DNA from: Acidobacteriota bacterium
GTDB taxonomy: Bacteria; Acidobacteriota; Terriglobia; Terriglobales; SCQP01
Reading direction: 5' to 3'
DNA length: 6,256 bases
Assembly: GCA_021823305.1 (NCBI GenBank)
Contig: JAKAOE010000126.1
Span: 1 to 6,256 of the forward strand
Positions 1-6,173 of this stretch are shown piece by piece. A program made the translations under genes and the position numbers. Each line of letters starts with the position of its first letter. Positions within the stretch are counted from its first letter, which is position 1. The notes beneath the pieces are model-generated. The model made no database searches. It saw only the letters and a list, made by a program, of their open reading frames with translations, and had not been told where the DNA came from.

Positions 1-563
1 GATCTGCGGGCGATCATGTTCTGCAGCATGGCCTTGAGCGTGCCGGCGGCGATCGCGTCCACGCCCTCGAAGGGTTCGTCGAGGAAGAGCACGCGCGGCC
101 CGTGGATGACGGCGGCGGCGAGCGCGAGCTTCTTCTGCATGCCGTGGGAGTAGTCGGCGACCAGCTTCCTGGCTTCGTTTCCCAGCTGCATGAACTCGAG
201 CAGCTCGCTCGCGCGGCGGGCGGCGGTGGGGCGGTCGAGGCCGTACATGCGGCCGACGAAGTTGAGATACTCGGCGCCGCTGAGGCGGGTGAAGAGCGCC
301 ATGTTCTCCGGCACCACGCCGATCTGGCGCTTCACCTCGGGCCCGTGGGCGAGCAGGTCGAGGCCGAGGACCTCGATCGCGCCGCTGGTGGGCGCCAGCA
401 GGCCGGTGAGCATCTTGATGGTGGTGGACTTACCCGCGCCGTTGGGGCCGAGAAACCCGAAGAACTGCCCGGGGGCGACCGCCAGCGAAACATTGTCCAC
501 GGCGGTGAAGTTGCCGAAGCGGCGGGTGAGGGCGCGGGTGACCACGGCCGGCGCAGCGTCCAT
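1..563 (-). CDS. ABC transporter ATP-binding protein (ABC-2/CcmA-type exporter), partial, C-terminus off the left edge
   Basis: This is the ATPase subunit of an ABC exporter, which hydrolyses ATP at the inner face of the membrane to drive a separate permease. I read 187 codons from the ATG at 563. Visible motifs are Walker A GPNGAGKST at residues 39-47, a Q-loop region IGVVPEN at 81-87 (Glu where Gln is canonical, common in ABC-2 exporter ATPases), a signature YSHGMQKK at 138-145 (variant of LSGGQ) and Walker B VLFLDEP at 158-164 followed by the D-loop GVD. The H-loop lies beyond the window, so roughly the last third is missing. The overall pattern fits the CcmA/DrrA/GldA-like export group; the substrate cannot be inferred. 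The catalase lies 46 bp upstream on the same strand with no visible terminator, so read-through is possible. A TAAGAT box 6 nt before the ATG also suggests its own promoter. An overlapping ATG at 571 is in a different frame and was not used. Confidence 0.93.
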   Translation of the reverse strand, partial: MDAAPAVVTRALTRRFGNFTAVDNVSLAVAPGQFFGFLGPNGAGKSTTIKMLTGLLAPTSGAIEVLGLDLLAHGPEVKRQIGVVPENMALFTRLSGAEYLNFVGRMYGLDRPTAARRASELLEFMQLGNEARKLVADYSHGMQKKLALAAAVIHGPRVLFLDEPFEGVDAIAAGTLKAMLQNMIARR

Positions 564-569
564 CGCCGC

Positions 570-575
570 ATCTTA
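570..575 (-). promoter_or_regulatory. Candidate -10 box (TAAGAT) of the ABC ATPase gene
   Basis: On the minus strand TAAGAT ends 6 nt before the ATG at 563, and no Shine-Dalgarno sequence lies between. Transcription starting about 7 nt past the box would begin at the start codon, giving a leaderless mRNA. There is no convincing -35 hexamer 16-18 bp upstream. The call rests on similarity to the TANNNT boxes before murJ and before the gene at 6174. Confidence 0.3.
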
Positions 576-609
576 CACGACTGGACGCTGCTCCGGGTTT
601 GGCGTGGGA

Positions 610-2100
610 TTAGGCCTTGGCCGCGGCGGCAAGCAGCGCTTCGATCTCGATGCCGAGGCCGCGGGCGACGCCCGCGCCGTAGGCCGGATCGGCGCGGTGG
701 AAGTGCAGGATCTGGCGCTCCTGGATGGCGCGCGGCACGCCGCGCATCGAATCCACGATGTTCCCGATCAGGCGCTCGCGCTCGGCGGGCGACATCAGGC
801 GGAAGAGGTTGCCGGGCTGGGTGTAGTCGTCGTTGCCGGCGCGGTGGTCGTGGCGGTCCACGTTGCCGCTGACCGCGCGCGGCGTCTCGCGGTAGGCCGG
901 GTTCTGCGCCGGGCCGCCGAGGCTGTTGGGCTCGTAGTTGGGCGCGGCGCCGCCGTTGCCGTCAAAGCGCATAGACCCGTCGCGGTGGTAGGTGTGCACC
1001 GGGCACTGCGGGCGGTTCACCGGCAGGGCGTCGTAGTTGACGCCGAGGCGGTAGCGGTGCGCGTCGGGGTAGGAGATGAGCCGCCCCTGCAGCATCTTGT
1101 CGGGCGAGTAGCCCATGCCGGGCACGACGTTGCGCGGCTCGAAGGCGGCCTGCTCGACCTCGGCGAAGTAGTTCTCCGGATTACGGTCGAGCACCAGCTC
1201 GCCCACCTCGATCAGCGGGTGGGCCTTGTGCGGCCACACCTTGGTGAGGTCGAAGGGATTGAACGCGCAGGCGTCGGCCTGCTTCTCCGTCATCACCTGC
1301 ATGCAGACCCGCCACCTGGGGAATTCGCCGCGGGCGATGGCGTCGTAGAGGTCGCGCTGGGCGTAGTCGGGGTCCTGGCCGCGCATGGCGGCGGCGGACT
1401 CGCGGTGGAAGTTCTTGATCCCCTGCCTGGTCTTGAAATGCCACTTGACCCAGTGCAGCTCACCCTTGGCGTTGATCAGGGAGAAGGTGTGGCTGCTGTA
1501 GCCGTTCATATGGCGGTAGCCGTCGGGCGTGCCGCGGTCGGAAAAGAGAATCGTCACCTGGTGCAGCGACTCGGGCGAGAGCGACCAGAAGTCCCACATC
1601 ATGGCCGGGCTCTTGAGGTTGGTCTGCGGGTCGCGCTTCTGGGTGTGGATGAAGTCGCCGAACTTGAGCGGATCGCGGATGAAGAAGACCGGGGTGTTGT
1701 TGCCCACCATGTCCCAGTTGCCCTCTTCGGTGTAGAACTTGAGGGCGAAGCCGCGCGGGTCGCGCTCGGTGTCGGCCGAGCCCTTTTCGCCGCCGACGGT
1801 GGAGAAGCGCAGGAAGGCGGGCGTGCGCTTGCCCACCGCGCTGAACAGCGCGGCCGAGGTGTAGCGCGCCATGCCGGGGTGGGAGCAGGTGAAGGCGCCG
1901 TAGGCGCCGGAGCCCTTGGCGTGCACCACGCGCTCGGGGATGCGCTCGCGGTTGAAGTGCGCCATCTTCTCGAACAGCAGGAAATCGTCGAAGACCACCG
2001 GGCCGCGCGGCCCGACGGTGAGCGAGTTCTGGTTGTCGCCGACCGGGCGGCCGGCGTCGGTGGTCATGGTGGCGGGGTTCTGGGGCGGGTTCTGGGCCAT
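610..2100 (-). CDS. katA: Haem catalase, monofunctional, small-subunit (clade 3) type
   Basis: The enzyme splits hydrogen peroxide into water and oxygen in the cytoplasm using haem b. The protein has 496 residues, the usual size for small-subunit catalases. Landmarks are the active-site signature [12 protein letters not shown] with distal His60, [14 protein letters not shown] at 99-111, the distal Asn134 in [22 protein letters not shown] at 196-206 in the region that binds NADPH in this family, and the haem-ligand signature [14 protein letters not shown] with Arg340 and proximal Tyr344. No large-subunit flavodoxin-like C-terminal domain is present. The ATG at 2100 is supported by a near-ideal AGGAGGT 7 nt upstream. 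The gene is divergent from an OxyR-type regulator, and OxyR-like boxes lie between them, so peroxide induction is likely. The ABC ATPase gene follows 46 bp downstream on the same strand. The gene symbol follows common usage for this class; paralogues elsewhere in the genome cannot be excluded. Confidence 0.98.
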   Translation of the reverse strand: MAQNPPQNPATMTTDAGRPVGDNQNSLTVGPRGPVVFDDFLLFEKMAHFNRERIPERVVHAKGSGAYGAFTCSHPGMARYTSAALFSAVGKRTPAFLRFSTVGGEKGSADTERDPRGFALKFYTEEGNWDMVGNNTPVFFIRDPLKFGDFIHTQKRDPQTNLKSPAMMWDFWSLSPESLHQVTILFSDRGTPDGYRHMNGYSSHTFSLINAKGELHWVKWHFKTRQGIKNFHRESAAAMRGQDPDYAQRDLYDAIARGEFPRWRVCMQVMTEKQADACAFNPFDLTKVWPHKAHPLIEVGELVLDRNPENYFAEVEQAAFEPRNVVPGMGYSPDKMLQGRLISYPDAHRYRLGVNYDALPVNRPQCPVHTYHRDGSMRFDGNGGAAPNYEPNSLGGPAQNPAYRETPRAVSGNVDRHDHRAGNDDYTQPGNLFRLMSPAERERLIGNIVDSMRGVPRAIQERQILHFHRADPAYGAGVARGLGIEIEALLAAAAKA

Positions 2101-2106
2101 GAGTGG

Positions 2107-2113
2107 ACCTCCT
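2107..2113 (-). promoter_or_regulatory. Strong Shine-Dalgarno of the catalase gene
   Basis: AGGAGGT on the minus strand, with a 7-nt spacer to the ATG at 2100, fixes the catalase start. It is the best ribosome-binding site in the window and contrasts with several neighbours that have none, which suggests high translation when the gene is induced. Confidence 0.85.
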
Positions 2114-2139
2114 CTGCTCAGGCTAGCCGCGCCGGCGGG

Positions 2140-2154
2140 ATAGGTCCAATATAT
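2140..2154 (+). promoter_or_regulatory. Candidate OxyR-binding box 1
   Basis: ATAGGTCCAATATAT matches the classical OxyR motif ATAG-n-T-nnn-A-n-CTAT at 9 of 10 defined positions (ATAT for CTAT at the end). It lies in the divergent oxyR-katA region, between the catalase Shine-Dalgarno and box 2. It overlaps the candidate catalase -10 (2148-2153, read TATATT on the minus strand). The octamer GGATAGGT at 2138-2145 recurs at 2169-2176, a 31-bp direct repeat. Confidence 0.55.
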
Positions 2155-2176
2155 AGATGGAATCCAACGGATAGGT
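2148..2176 (-). promoter_or_regulatory. Candidate OxyR-dependent promoter of the catalase gene
   Basis: On the minus strand TATATT (2148-2153) is a good -10 hexamer. The hexamer 17 bp upstream (2171-2176, ACCTAT) has no resemblance to TTGACA and falls inside OxyR box 2. A poor -35 covered by an activator site is the usual arrangement at OxyR-activated promoters. Transcription would start near 2141, giving a leader of about 40 nt with the AGGAGGT site. An alternative -35, TTGGAT (2162-2167), has no good -10 at the right distance. Confidence 0.35.
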
Positions 2177-2185
2177 ATCGTCTAT
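2171..2185 (+). promoter_or_regulatory. Candidate OxyR-binding box 2, overlapping the oxyR start codon
   Basis: ATAGGTATCGTCTAT matches ATAG-n-T-nnn-A-n-CTAT at 9 of 10 defined positions, failing only at the central A (G here). Its last two bases are the first two of the oxyR ATG at 2184, so bound protein would sit on the beginning of its own gene, as expected for autorepression. It also covers the -35 position of the candidate catalase promoter. Centre-to-centre distance to box 1 is 31 bp, about three helical turns, against about two turns (22 bp) in the classical tandem site. Confidence 0.6.
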
Positions 2186-3071
2186 GGAAGTGCAGCAACT
2201 GCGGTATTTTTGCGCGCTCGCGGAGGAGCGCGGCTTCAGCCGGGCGGCGGCGCGCTGCCACGTCTCCCAGCCCTCGCTCTCGCAGCAGATCGCCAAGCTG
2301 GAGGCGGAGCTGGGGGCGCGGCTGCTCGACCGGCTGCGGCGCGGCGCACGGCTGACGGCGGCGGGCGAGGCGCTGCTGCCGCGGGCGCGCGCGGCGCTGG
2401 CGGAGATGGCGGCGGCGCGCGGCGAAGTGGCGGCGCGCGAGGAGGCGGCGCAGGGCACGCTGGCGGTGGGGGCGATCCCGACGGTGGCGCCCTACCTGCT
2501 GCCGCGGGCGCTGGCGCGGCTGGCGCGGCGCTACCCCGCGGCGCGGGTGCAGGTGGTGGAGGAGATCACGCCGCTCCTGCTCGAGCGGCTGCGGGCGGGC
2601 GGGCTGGACTGGGTGCTGGCGGCGCTGCCGCTCCCCGGGCGGACGCGCGAGTTCGTGGCGGCGCCGGTGCTCGAGGAGCCGGTGCTGGCGGCGCTGCCGG
2701 CGGCGCACCCGCTGGCGCAGCGGGCGCGGATCGGACTGCGCGAGTTGCGGCGCGAGCCGCTGCTGCTGCTGCGCGACGGGCACTGCTTCCGCACCGCGGC
2801 GCTGGCGGCGTGCCGGCGGGCGCGCTGGCGGCCGCGCGTGGCGCCGCTGAGCTTCGACAGCGGCCAGTTCAGCACCCTGCTCGCCCTGGTGGGCGCCGGG
2901 CTGGGGGTGACGCTGGTGCCGGCGATGGCGGTGACGGCACGGCGCGACTGCCGCTTCCTGCCCCTGGCCGAGGGCGGCGCGCGCACGCTGGCGCTGGTGC
3001 GGCTGAAGCGCCGCCCACCCTCGCCGCTGGCCGGGCGCTTCGCCGCCGAAATCCGGGCCGCCGCGCGCTGA
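2184..3071 (+). CDS. oxyR: OxyR-type LysR-family peroxide-sensing regulator
   Basis: This is a LysR-family transcription factor of 295 residues, the normal length. The N-terminal winged helix-turn-helix covers about residues 1-60, with RCHVSQPSLSQQIAKLE at 24-40 and Cys25 as in E. coli OxyR. A linker helix follows, and the effector domain begins near GTLAVGAIPTVAPYLLP at 91-107, an OxyR-like stretch. The decisive evidence is DGHCFRTAALAAC at 198-210: Cys201 and Cys210 are nine residues apart, as are Cys199 and Cys208, the disulfide-forming sensor pair of E. coli OxyR, in a matching DGHC context. I infer that it senses hydrogen peroxide by disulfide formation and activates the divergent catalase gene 83 bp away. 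The ATG at 2184 gives the normal LysR N-terminus; only a weak AGG lies upstream. Transcription is probably self-limited through the box over the start codon. Assignment as OxyR, rather than a general LysR protein, is well supported by motif but not by phylogeny. Confidence 0.93.
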   Translation: MEVQQLRYFCALAEERGFSRAAARCHVSQPSLSQQIAKLEAELGARLLDRLRRGARLTAAGEALLPRARAALAEMAAARGEVAAREEAAQGTLAVGAIPTVAPYLLPRALARLARRYPAARVQVVEEITPLLLERLRAGGLDWVLAALPLPGRTREFVAAPVLEEPVLAALPAAHPLAQRARIGLRELRREPLLLLRDGHCFRTAALAACRRARWRPRVAPLSFDSGQFSTLLALVGAGLGVTLVPAMAVTARRDCRFLPLAEGGARTLALVRLKRRPPSPLAGRFAAEIRAAAR

Positions 3072-3103
3072 TGGGCGCTTGCCCGCGCCCGCGGGTTTCG
3101 CCG

Positions 3104-3109
3104 TATACT
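3104..3109 (+). promoter_or_regulatory. Candidate -10 box (TATACT) of the small membrane-protein gene
   Basis: TATACT lies 16 nt before the ATG at 3126, in the 54-bp gap after oxyR. The only TTG-like hexamer upstream (TTGCCC, 3079-3084) has a long 19-bp spacer. A transcript starting near 3116 would carry GAGGTGA (3116-3122) as an unusually short leader with a ribosome-binding site 3 nt from the ATG. Confidence 0.35.
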
Positions 3110-3125
3110 GCGCGCGAGGTGACCT

Positions 3126-3422
3126 ATGACCACTCTGCGGCGAATTGATCCATTCTCTGCGTTCAAAGTGGGACTGCTGGTGTACCTGTTGCTGGGGATC
3201 GTGATCACGGTGCTGATGACGCCGATTATGTATCTCGCGGCGGCGGCGGCCGCCCGCGTCCCCGGCGCGACGCCGTTCGCGCCGATTCTCACGCTGCCGA
3301 TGCTGCTCATCCTGCCGGTGGTGTACGCGATCCTGGGCGGGCTGTGCGCGCTCATCGGCGCGGCGCTCTACAACCTGGTCGCGGGCTGGGTGGGCGGCCT
3401 GCGGATCGAGCTGATGAGCTGA
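3126..3422 (+). CDS. Small integral membrane protein, DUF3566-like
   Basis: The protein has 98 residues. A short cytoplasmic-type N-terminus with LRRIDPFSAFKVG (4-16) leads into a hydrophobic segment at about 14-40, then a small Pro/Ala loop. A second long hydrophobic stretch follows at about 54-86, possibly two short helices. It ends in LYNLVAGWVGGLRIEL (81-96). The RIDPFSxxKV start and the YNLVAxWVGG end are reminiscent of the DUF3566 family of small membrane proteins, whose function I do not know. GAGGTGA just before the ATG supports the start. It lies 54 bp after oxyR and 24 bp before murJ on the same strand, so co-transcription with either is possible. The candidate -10 boxes before it and before murJ argue for separate promoters. 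Family assignment is from recall of motif style only. Confidence 0.85.
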   Translation: MTTLRRIDPFSAFKVGLLVYLLLGIVITVLMTPIMYLAAAAAARVPGATPFAPILTLPMLLILPVVYAILGGLCALIGAALYNLVAGWVGGLRIELMS

Positions 3423-3434
3423 AGTCGCTTGCTC

Positions 3435-3440
3435 TAGACT
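3435..3440 (+). promoter_or_regulatory. Candidate -10 box (TAGACT) of murJ, leaderless-type position
   Basis: TAGACT ends 6 nt before the murJ ATG at 3447. The GAGGGG between them touches the ATG and is too close to work as a Shine-Dalgarno. Transcription about 7 nt past the box would begin at the A of the ATG. No good -35 is visible 16-18 bp upstream. Confidence 0.35.
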
Positions 3441-3446
3441 GAGGGG

Positions 3447-5036
3447 ATGCCGGCGGCGACCACTCCCCCCGCCAACCGCTTCGTCTCGCGGCGCTCGGCG
3501 GCGCTGGTGGCGGCGGGGATTCTGCTGAGCCGGCTGTTCGGGCTGGTGCGGCAGCGCATCTTCGCGCACTTTTTCGGCTCCTCGGCGGCCGGGGACGCCT
3601 ACAGCGCGGCCTTCCGCATCCCCAACATGCTGCAGAACCTGTTCGGCGAGGGGGTGCTGTCGGCCTCCTTCATCCCGGTCTACGCCGCGCTGCTGGCGCG
3701 CAACGACGAAGAGGAGGCCAAGCGCACGGCGGGGGCGGTGCTGGCGCTGCTCAGCCTGGCGGCGGCGGCGCTGGTGCTCCTGGGGGTGCTGGCGGCGCCC
3801 TGGCTGATCGAGATCATCGCGCCCGGCTTTCACGGCGCCAAGCGCGCGCTCACGATCGAGCTGGTGCGCATCCTGTTTCCGGGCGCGGGGCTGCTGGTGC
3901 TCTCGGCCTGGTGCCTGGGCATCCTCAACAGCCACCGCAAGTTCTTCCTTTCCTACGCCGCGCCGGTGGCGTGGAACGCGGCGATCATCGCCGCCATGCT
4001 GGGTTTCGGGCCGCGTACCGGGCAGTTCCCGCTGGCGGTGATCGTGGCCTGGGGCGCGGTGGCGGGCAGCTTCCTCCAGGTCGCGGTGCAGTGGCCGGCG
4101 GTGCGCAAGCTGGTGCGCGGCATCCGGCTGTCGCTGCGGCACCGCAGCGAGCACGTGCGCGCCGCGCTGCGCAACTTCGGGCCGGTGTTCATGAGCCGCG
4201 GGGTGGGGCAGGTGAGCGCCTACGTGGACGGGCTGCTGGCCAGCCTGATGCCCACCGGCGCGGTGGTGATGCTGGCGTATGCGCAGACGCTGTTCATGCT
4301 GCCGCTGAGCCTGTTCGGGATGTCGGTGTCGGCGGCCGAGCTGCCGGCGATGTCGGGCACGGTGGGCGAGCAAAGCGAGGTGGCGCAGATCCTGCGCCTG
4401 CGGCTCAACGCCGGGCTGCGGCAGATCGCCTTCCTGGTGGCGCCCTCGGCGGTGGGCTATCTGGCGCTGGGCAACGTGGTGGTGGCGGCGATCTACCGCA
4501 CCGGCGTGTTCGGGCGGCAGGACGTGGTCTACGTCTGGGGCACGCTGGCGGGCGCGAGCCTGGGGTTGCTGGCGGCGACACTGGGACGGCTGTACACCTC
4601 CGCCTATTACGCGCTGCGCGACACGCGCCACCCGCTGAACTACGCGCTGGTGCGCGTGGCGCTGACCACGGTGCTGGGCATTATGGCCGGCTTCTGGCTG
4701 CCGCGCCAGTTGGGCCTGGCCCCGCTCTGGGGCGTGGCCGGGCTGACGACGGCGGCGGGGCTGGCGACCTGGGTGGAGTTCACGCTGCTGCAGCGCGGGC
4801 TGCGTGGCCGCATCGGCCGCACCGGCGTGCCGTGGGGCTTCACGGCGAAGGTGCTGGGCGCGGCCGTGGTGGCGGCGGCGGCGGGGCGGTGGCTCTTCGC
4901 CGCCATGGGCCCGCGCGGGCCGTGGACGACCGCGCTACCGGTGCTGGGGCTGTATAGCGTGGTCTACTTGGGCCTGGCGGCGGCGATGCGCATCCCGGAG
5001 CTGGCGTCGCTCGGCCGCCTCCTGCGCCGCGGCTGA
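3447..5036 (+). CDS. murJ: MurJ, lipid II flippase (MviN family)
   Basis: MurJ is the inner-membrane flippase that moves lipid II, the peptidoglycan precursor, to the periplasmic face; it belongs to the MOP exporter superfamily. The protein has 529 residues and many hydrophobic segments, fitting the 14-helix fold. Family motifs are SRLFGLVRQ at 28-36 (Arg29 and Arg35 match E. coli Arg18 and Arg24), DAYSAAFRIPNML at 50-62 (Asp50 matches Asp39), LFGEGVLSASFIPVYA at 65-80 and the late YTSAYYALRDTRHPL at 383-397. By motif alignment, the sites of E. coli Arg52 and Arg270 are Gln63 and Thr281 here, so two of the four central-cavity arginines are absent. Transcription may be leaderless. The last 34 codons overlap the convergent YCF48-like gene. 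Membership of the MurJ/MviN family is certain; flippase activity is inferred. Confidence 0.95.
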   Translation: MPAATTPPANRFVSRRSAALVAAGILLSRLFGLVRQRIFAHFFGSSAAGDAYSAAFRIPNMLQNLFGEGVLSASFIPVYAALLARNDEEEAKRTAGAVLALLSLAAAALVLLGVLAAPWLIEIIAPGFHGAKRALTIELVRILFPGAGLLVLSAWCLGILNSHRKFFLSYAAPVAWNAAIIAAMLGFGPRTGQFPLAVIVAWGAVAGSFLQVAVQWPAVRKLVRGIRLSLRHRSEHVRAALRNFGPVFMSRGVGQVSAYVDGLLASLMPTGAVVMLAYAQTLFMLPLSLFGMSVSAAELPAMSGTVGEQSEVAQILRLRLNAGLRQIAFLVAPSAVGYLALGNVVVAAIYRTGVFGRQDVVYVWGTLAGASLGLLAATLGRLYTSAYYALRDTRHPLNYALVRVALTTVLGIMAGFWLPRQLGLAPLWGVAGLTTAAGLATWVEFTLLQRGLRGRIGRTGVPWGFTAKVLGAAVVAAAAGRWLFAAMGPRGPWTTALPVLGLYSVVYLGLAAAMRIPELASLGRLLRRG

Positions 5037-6071
5037 AGGCAGGAAGTGCGCGATCGCGCCGTTGGCGCCGGCGGCCCAGCCGGCATCCGCGGCGGCGAAG
5101 GCGACGGCGTTGAACCCCTCGCCGCCGAGCGGCGCCCAAGTGGCGCCGCCATCGCGCGACATATCGCTGCCGTTGGGGCCGACGGCGATGGCGCTGCGCC
5201 CGTGGCTGCCGGGCACGTAGGCGACCCCGGAGCGGTAGCCGCCGGGCGGGGTGGTGGCCAGGCGCCAGGTCGCGCCGCCGTCGCTGGTGACGGCAGCGGC
5301 ATGGTCGCGGTCGTCGGGGCGGGTGTAGTCGCCGCCGACGGCGATGCCGAACTCGCCGTTCTTATAGAAGGCCAGCGAGAAGATGCCGGCGCCCGACCAG
5401 CCGGGCGCGCTCAGCGGCGTATCGGCCACGCTCCAGGTGCGGCCCTGGTCCGGGCTGCGGAACAGGCGCGCGCCGGAGCGGCCGCCGGTGGCGAACCACG
5501 CCAGGCCGTGGGGCCCGGCGACCAGCGTGGTGCCGCTGGCGGCGAAGGCGCCTTCGCCGGCCAGCGCCGGCGGCGTGTCGGTCACCGGCTGCCACTGCTG
5601 GCCGCCGTCGGTGGTGCGCAGCAGCAGGAAATGGCCGTTCAGCGGATCGCCGAGCGCCAAGCCATGGTCTTTGTCCCAGAAGGCGAGGTCGTCGAGGAAG
5701 AAGCCGGCGGCGCGGGTGGTGTTGCCGTACTGCTTGACCCAGGTGGCGCCGCCGTCGGTGGTCTTGTAGATGCCGCCGTTGGCGCCGACCGCCAGCGCGT
5801 AAGCGAGCTGGGCGCTGAAGGCCTGGATGTCGCGGAAGTCGAGCGCGGCGGCGCCGGGAACGGCGAGGCGCATCCAGTGCGCGCCGCCGTCGGTGGTGCG
5901 CAGGATCGTGCCCTGGCTGCCGCTTGCCCACACGACCTCGGCGCTGAACGCGCTCAGCCCGCGCAGCGCGGCGCGCGTGCCGGAAGCCTGCGGCGCCCAC
6001 GCGCCCAAGGTGGGCGCCTGCGCCGCGAGCAGGCTCGCGCAGGCCAGGGCGAGGAGGCAGATGCGGCGCAT
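4935..6071 (-). CDS. Secreted YCF48/Asp-box beta-propeller protein
   Basis: This is a probable exported beta-propeller of the photosystem-II-assembly-factor-like (YCF48/BNR) class, often annotated as oxidoreductase or glycosyl hydrolase; no enzymatic role is demonstrable. With the start at 6071 it has 378 residues. An ATG 15 bp upstream at 6086 adds five residues. I prefer 6071 because it gives a normal signal peptide, MRRICLLALACASLLAAQA, cleaved near residues 17-19. Neither start has a Shine-Dalgarno. Six Asp-box motifs of S/T-x-D-x-G-x-x-W type occur (counted from 6071): TTDGGAHW 59-66, TTDGGATW 104-111, TTDGGQQW 153-160, SPDQGRTW 206-213, TSDGGATW 262-269 and SRDGGATW 305-312. Conserved-looking stretches include LDFRDIQAF and GEGAFAASGT. 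The propeller ends near GAIAHF (338-343). The last 35 residues or so are Arg/Ala/Gln-rich and are encoded antisense to murJ, which is unlike the family and suggests loss of the ancestral stop. The gene is divergent from the one at 6174. Confidence 0.88.
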   Translation of the reverse strand: MRRICLLALACASLLAAQAPTLGAWAPQASGTRAALRGLSAFSAEVVWASGSQGTILRTTDGGAHWMRLAVPGAAALDFRDIQAFSAQLAYALAVGANGGIYKTTDGGATWVKQYGNTTRAAGFFLDDLAFWDKDHGLALGDPLNGHFLLLRTTDGGQQWQPVTDTPPALAGEGAFAASGTTLVAGPHGLAWFATGGRSGARLFRSPDQGRTWSVADTPLSAPGWSGAGIFSLAFYKNGEFGIAVGGDYTRPDDRDHAAAVTSDGGATWRLATTPPGGYRSGVAYVPGSHGRSAIAVGPNGSDMSRDGGATWAPLGGEGFNAVAFAAADAGWAAGANGAIAHFLPSAAAQEAAERRQLRDAHRRRQAQVDHAIQPQHR

Positions 6072-6112
6072 GGGGCATGATCGCATGCGGAGCGCCGGAA
6101 TCGGAGCGCGAA

Positions 6113-6128
6113 TTCCCGCCGGCGGGAA
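6113..6128. repeat. Perfect 16-bp palindrome between divergent genes
   Basis: TTCCCGCCGGCGGGAA is identical to its reverse complement. It sits about 40 bp upstream of either start in the short gap between the YCF48-like gene and the gene at 6174, a natural place for a dimeric regulator to control both. A second, 12-bp palindrome, CGCCCGCGGGCG, follows at 6137-6148, but it is pure G/C and easier to explain by composition. No T-tract follows, so a terminator is unlikely. Confidence 0.45.
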
Positions 6129-6160
6129 CCGGCGTCCGCCCGCGGGCGCGGCGCGGCGGC

Positions 6161-6166
6161 TACACT
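6161..6166 (+). promoter_or_regulatory. Candidate -10 box (TACACT) of the gene at 6174
   Basis: TACACT ends 7 nt before the ATG at 6174. No Shine-Dalgarno lies between them and no recognisable -35 lies upstream. This is the same placement as the box before murJ and would give a leaderless transcript. Confidence 0.35.
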
Positions 6167-6173
6167 AGCCGAC

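Noticed and set aside
190..2355. Open frame of 721 codons on the plus strand across the ABC gene and the catalase
   Set aside because: It is antisense to a catalase with every catalytic motif. The Val/Gly/Ala-rich composition is typical of a shadow frame.
3082..3098. Possible terminator after oxyR: CCCGC / GCGGG stem with 4-nt loop and TTT
   Set aside because: A 5-bp stem and three T residues are too little in DNA this GC-rich, and it overlaps the likely promoter region of the next gene.
2210..3148. Second plus-strand frame over oxyR, almost entirely Gly/Ala/Arg
   Set aside because: It is an off-frame reading of the GC-rich oxyR gene with no recognisable domain.
2118..4631. Open frame of 837 codons on the minus strand, antisense to oxyR, the small membrane protein and murJ
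   Set aside because: The product is low-complexity (Arg/Gln/His/Ala-rich) with no domain, and it covers three clearly real genes. GC-rich third-position bias opens long antisense frames.
5046..6080. Open frame of 344 codons on the plus strand antisense to the YCF48-like gene
   Set aside because: It has low-complexity Gly/Ala composition and no motif, while the opposite strand carries six Asp-box repeats and a signal peptide.
6066..6086. Lipobox-like cysteine (LALAC) in the signal peptide of the YCF48-like protein
   Set aside because: The cysteine lies only about 11 residues from the preferred start, inside the hydrophobic core, and the -3 residue does not fit a good lipobox. Cleavage by signal peptidase I near AAQA is more likely.
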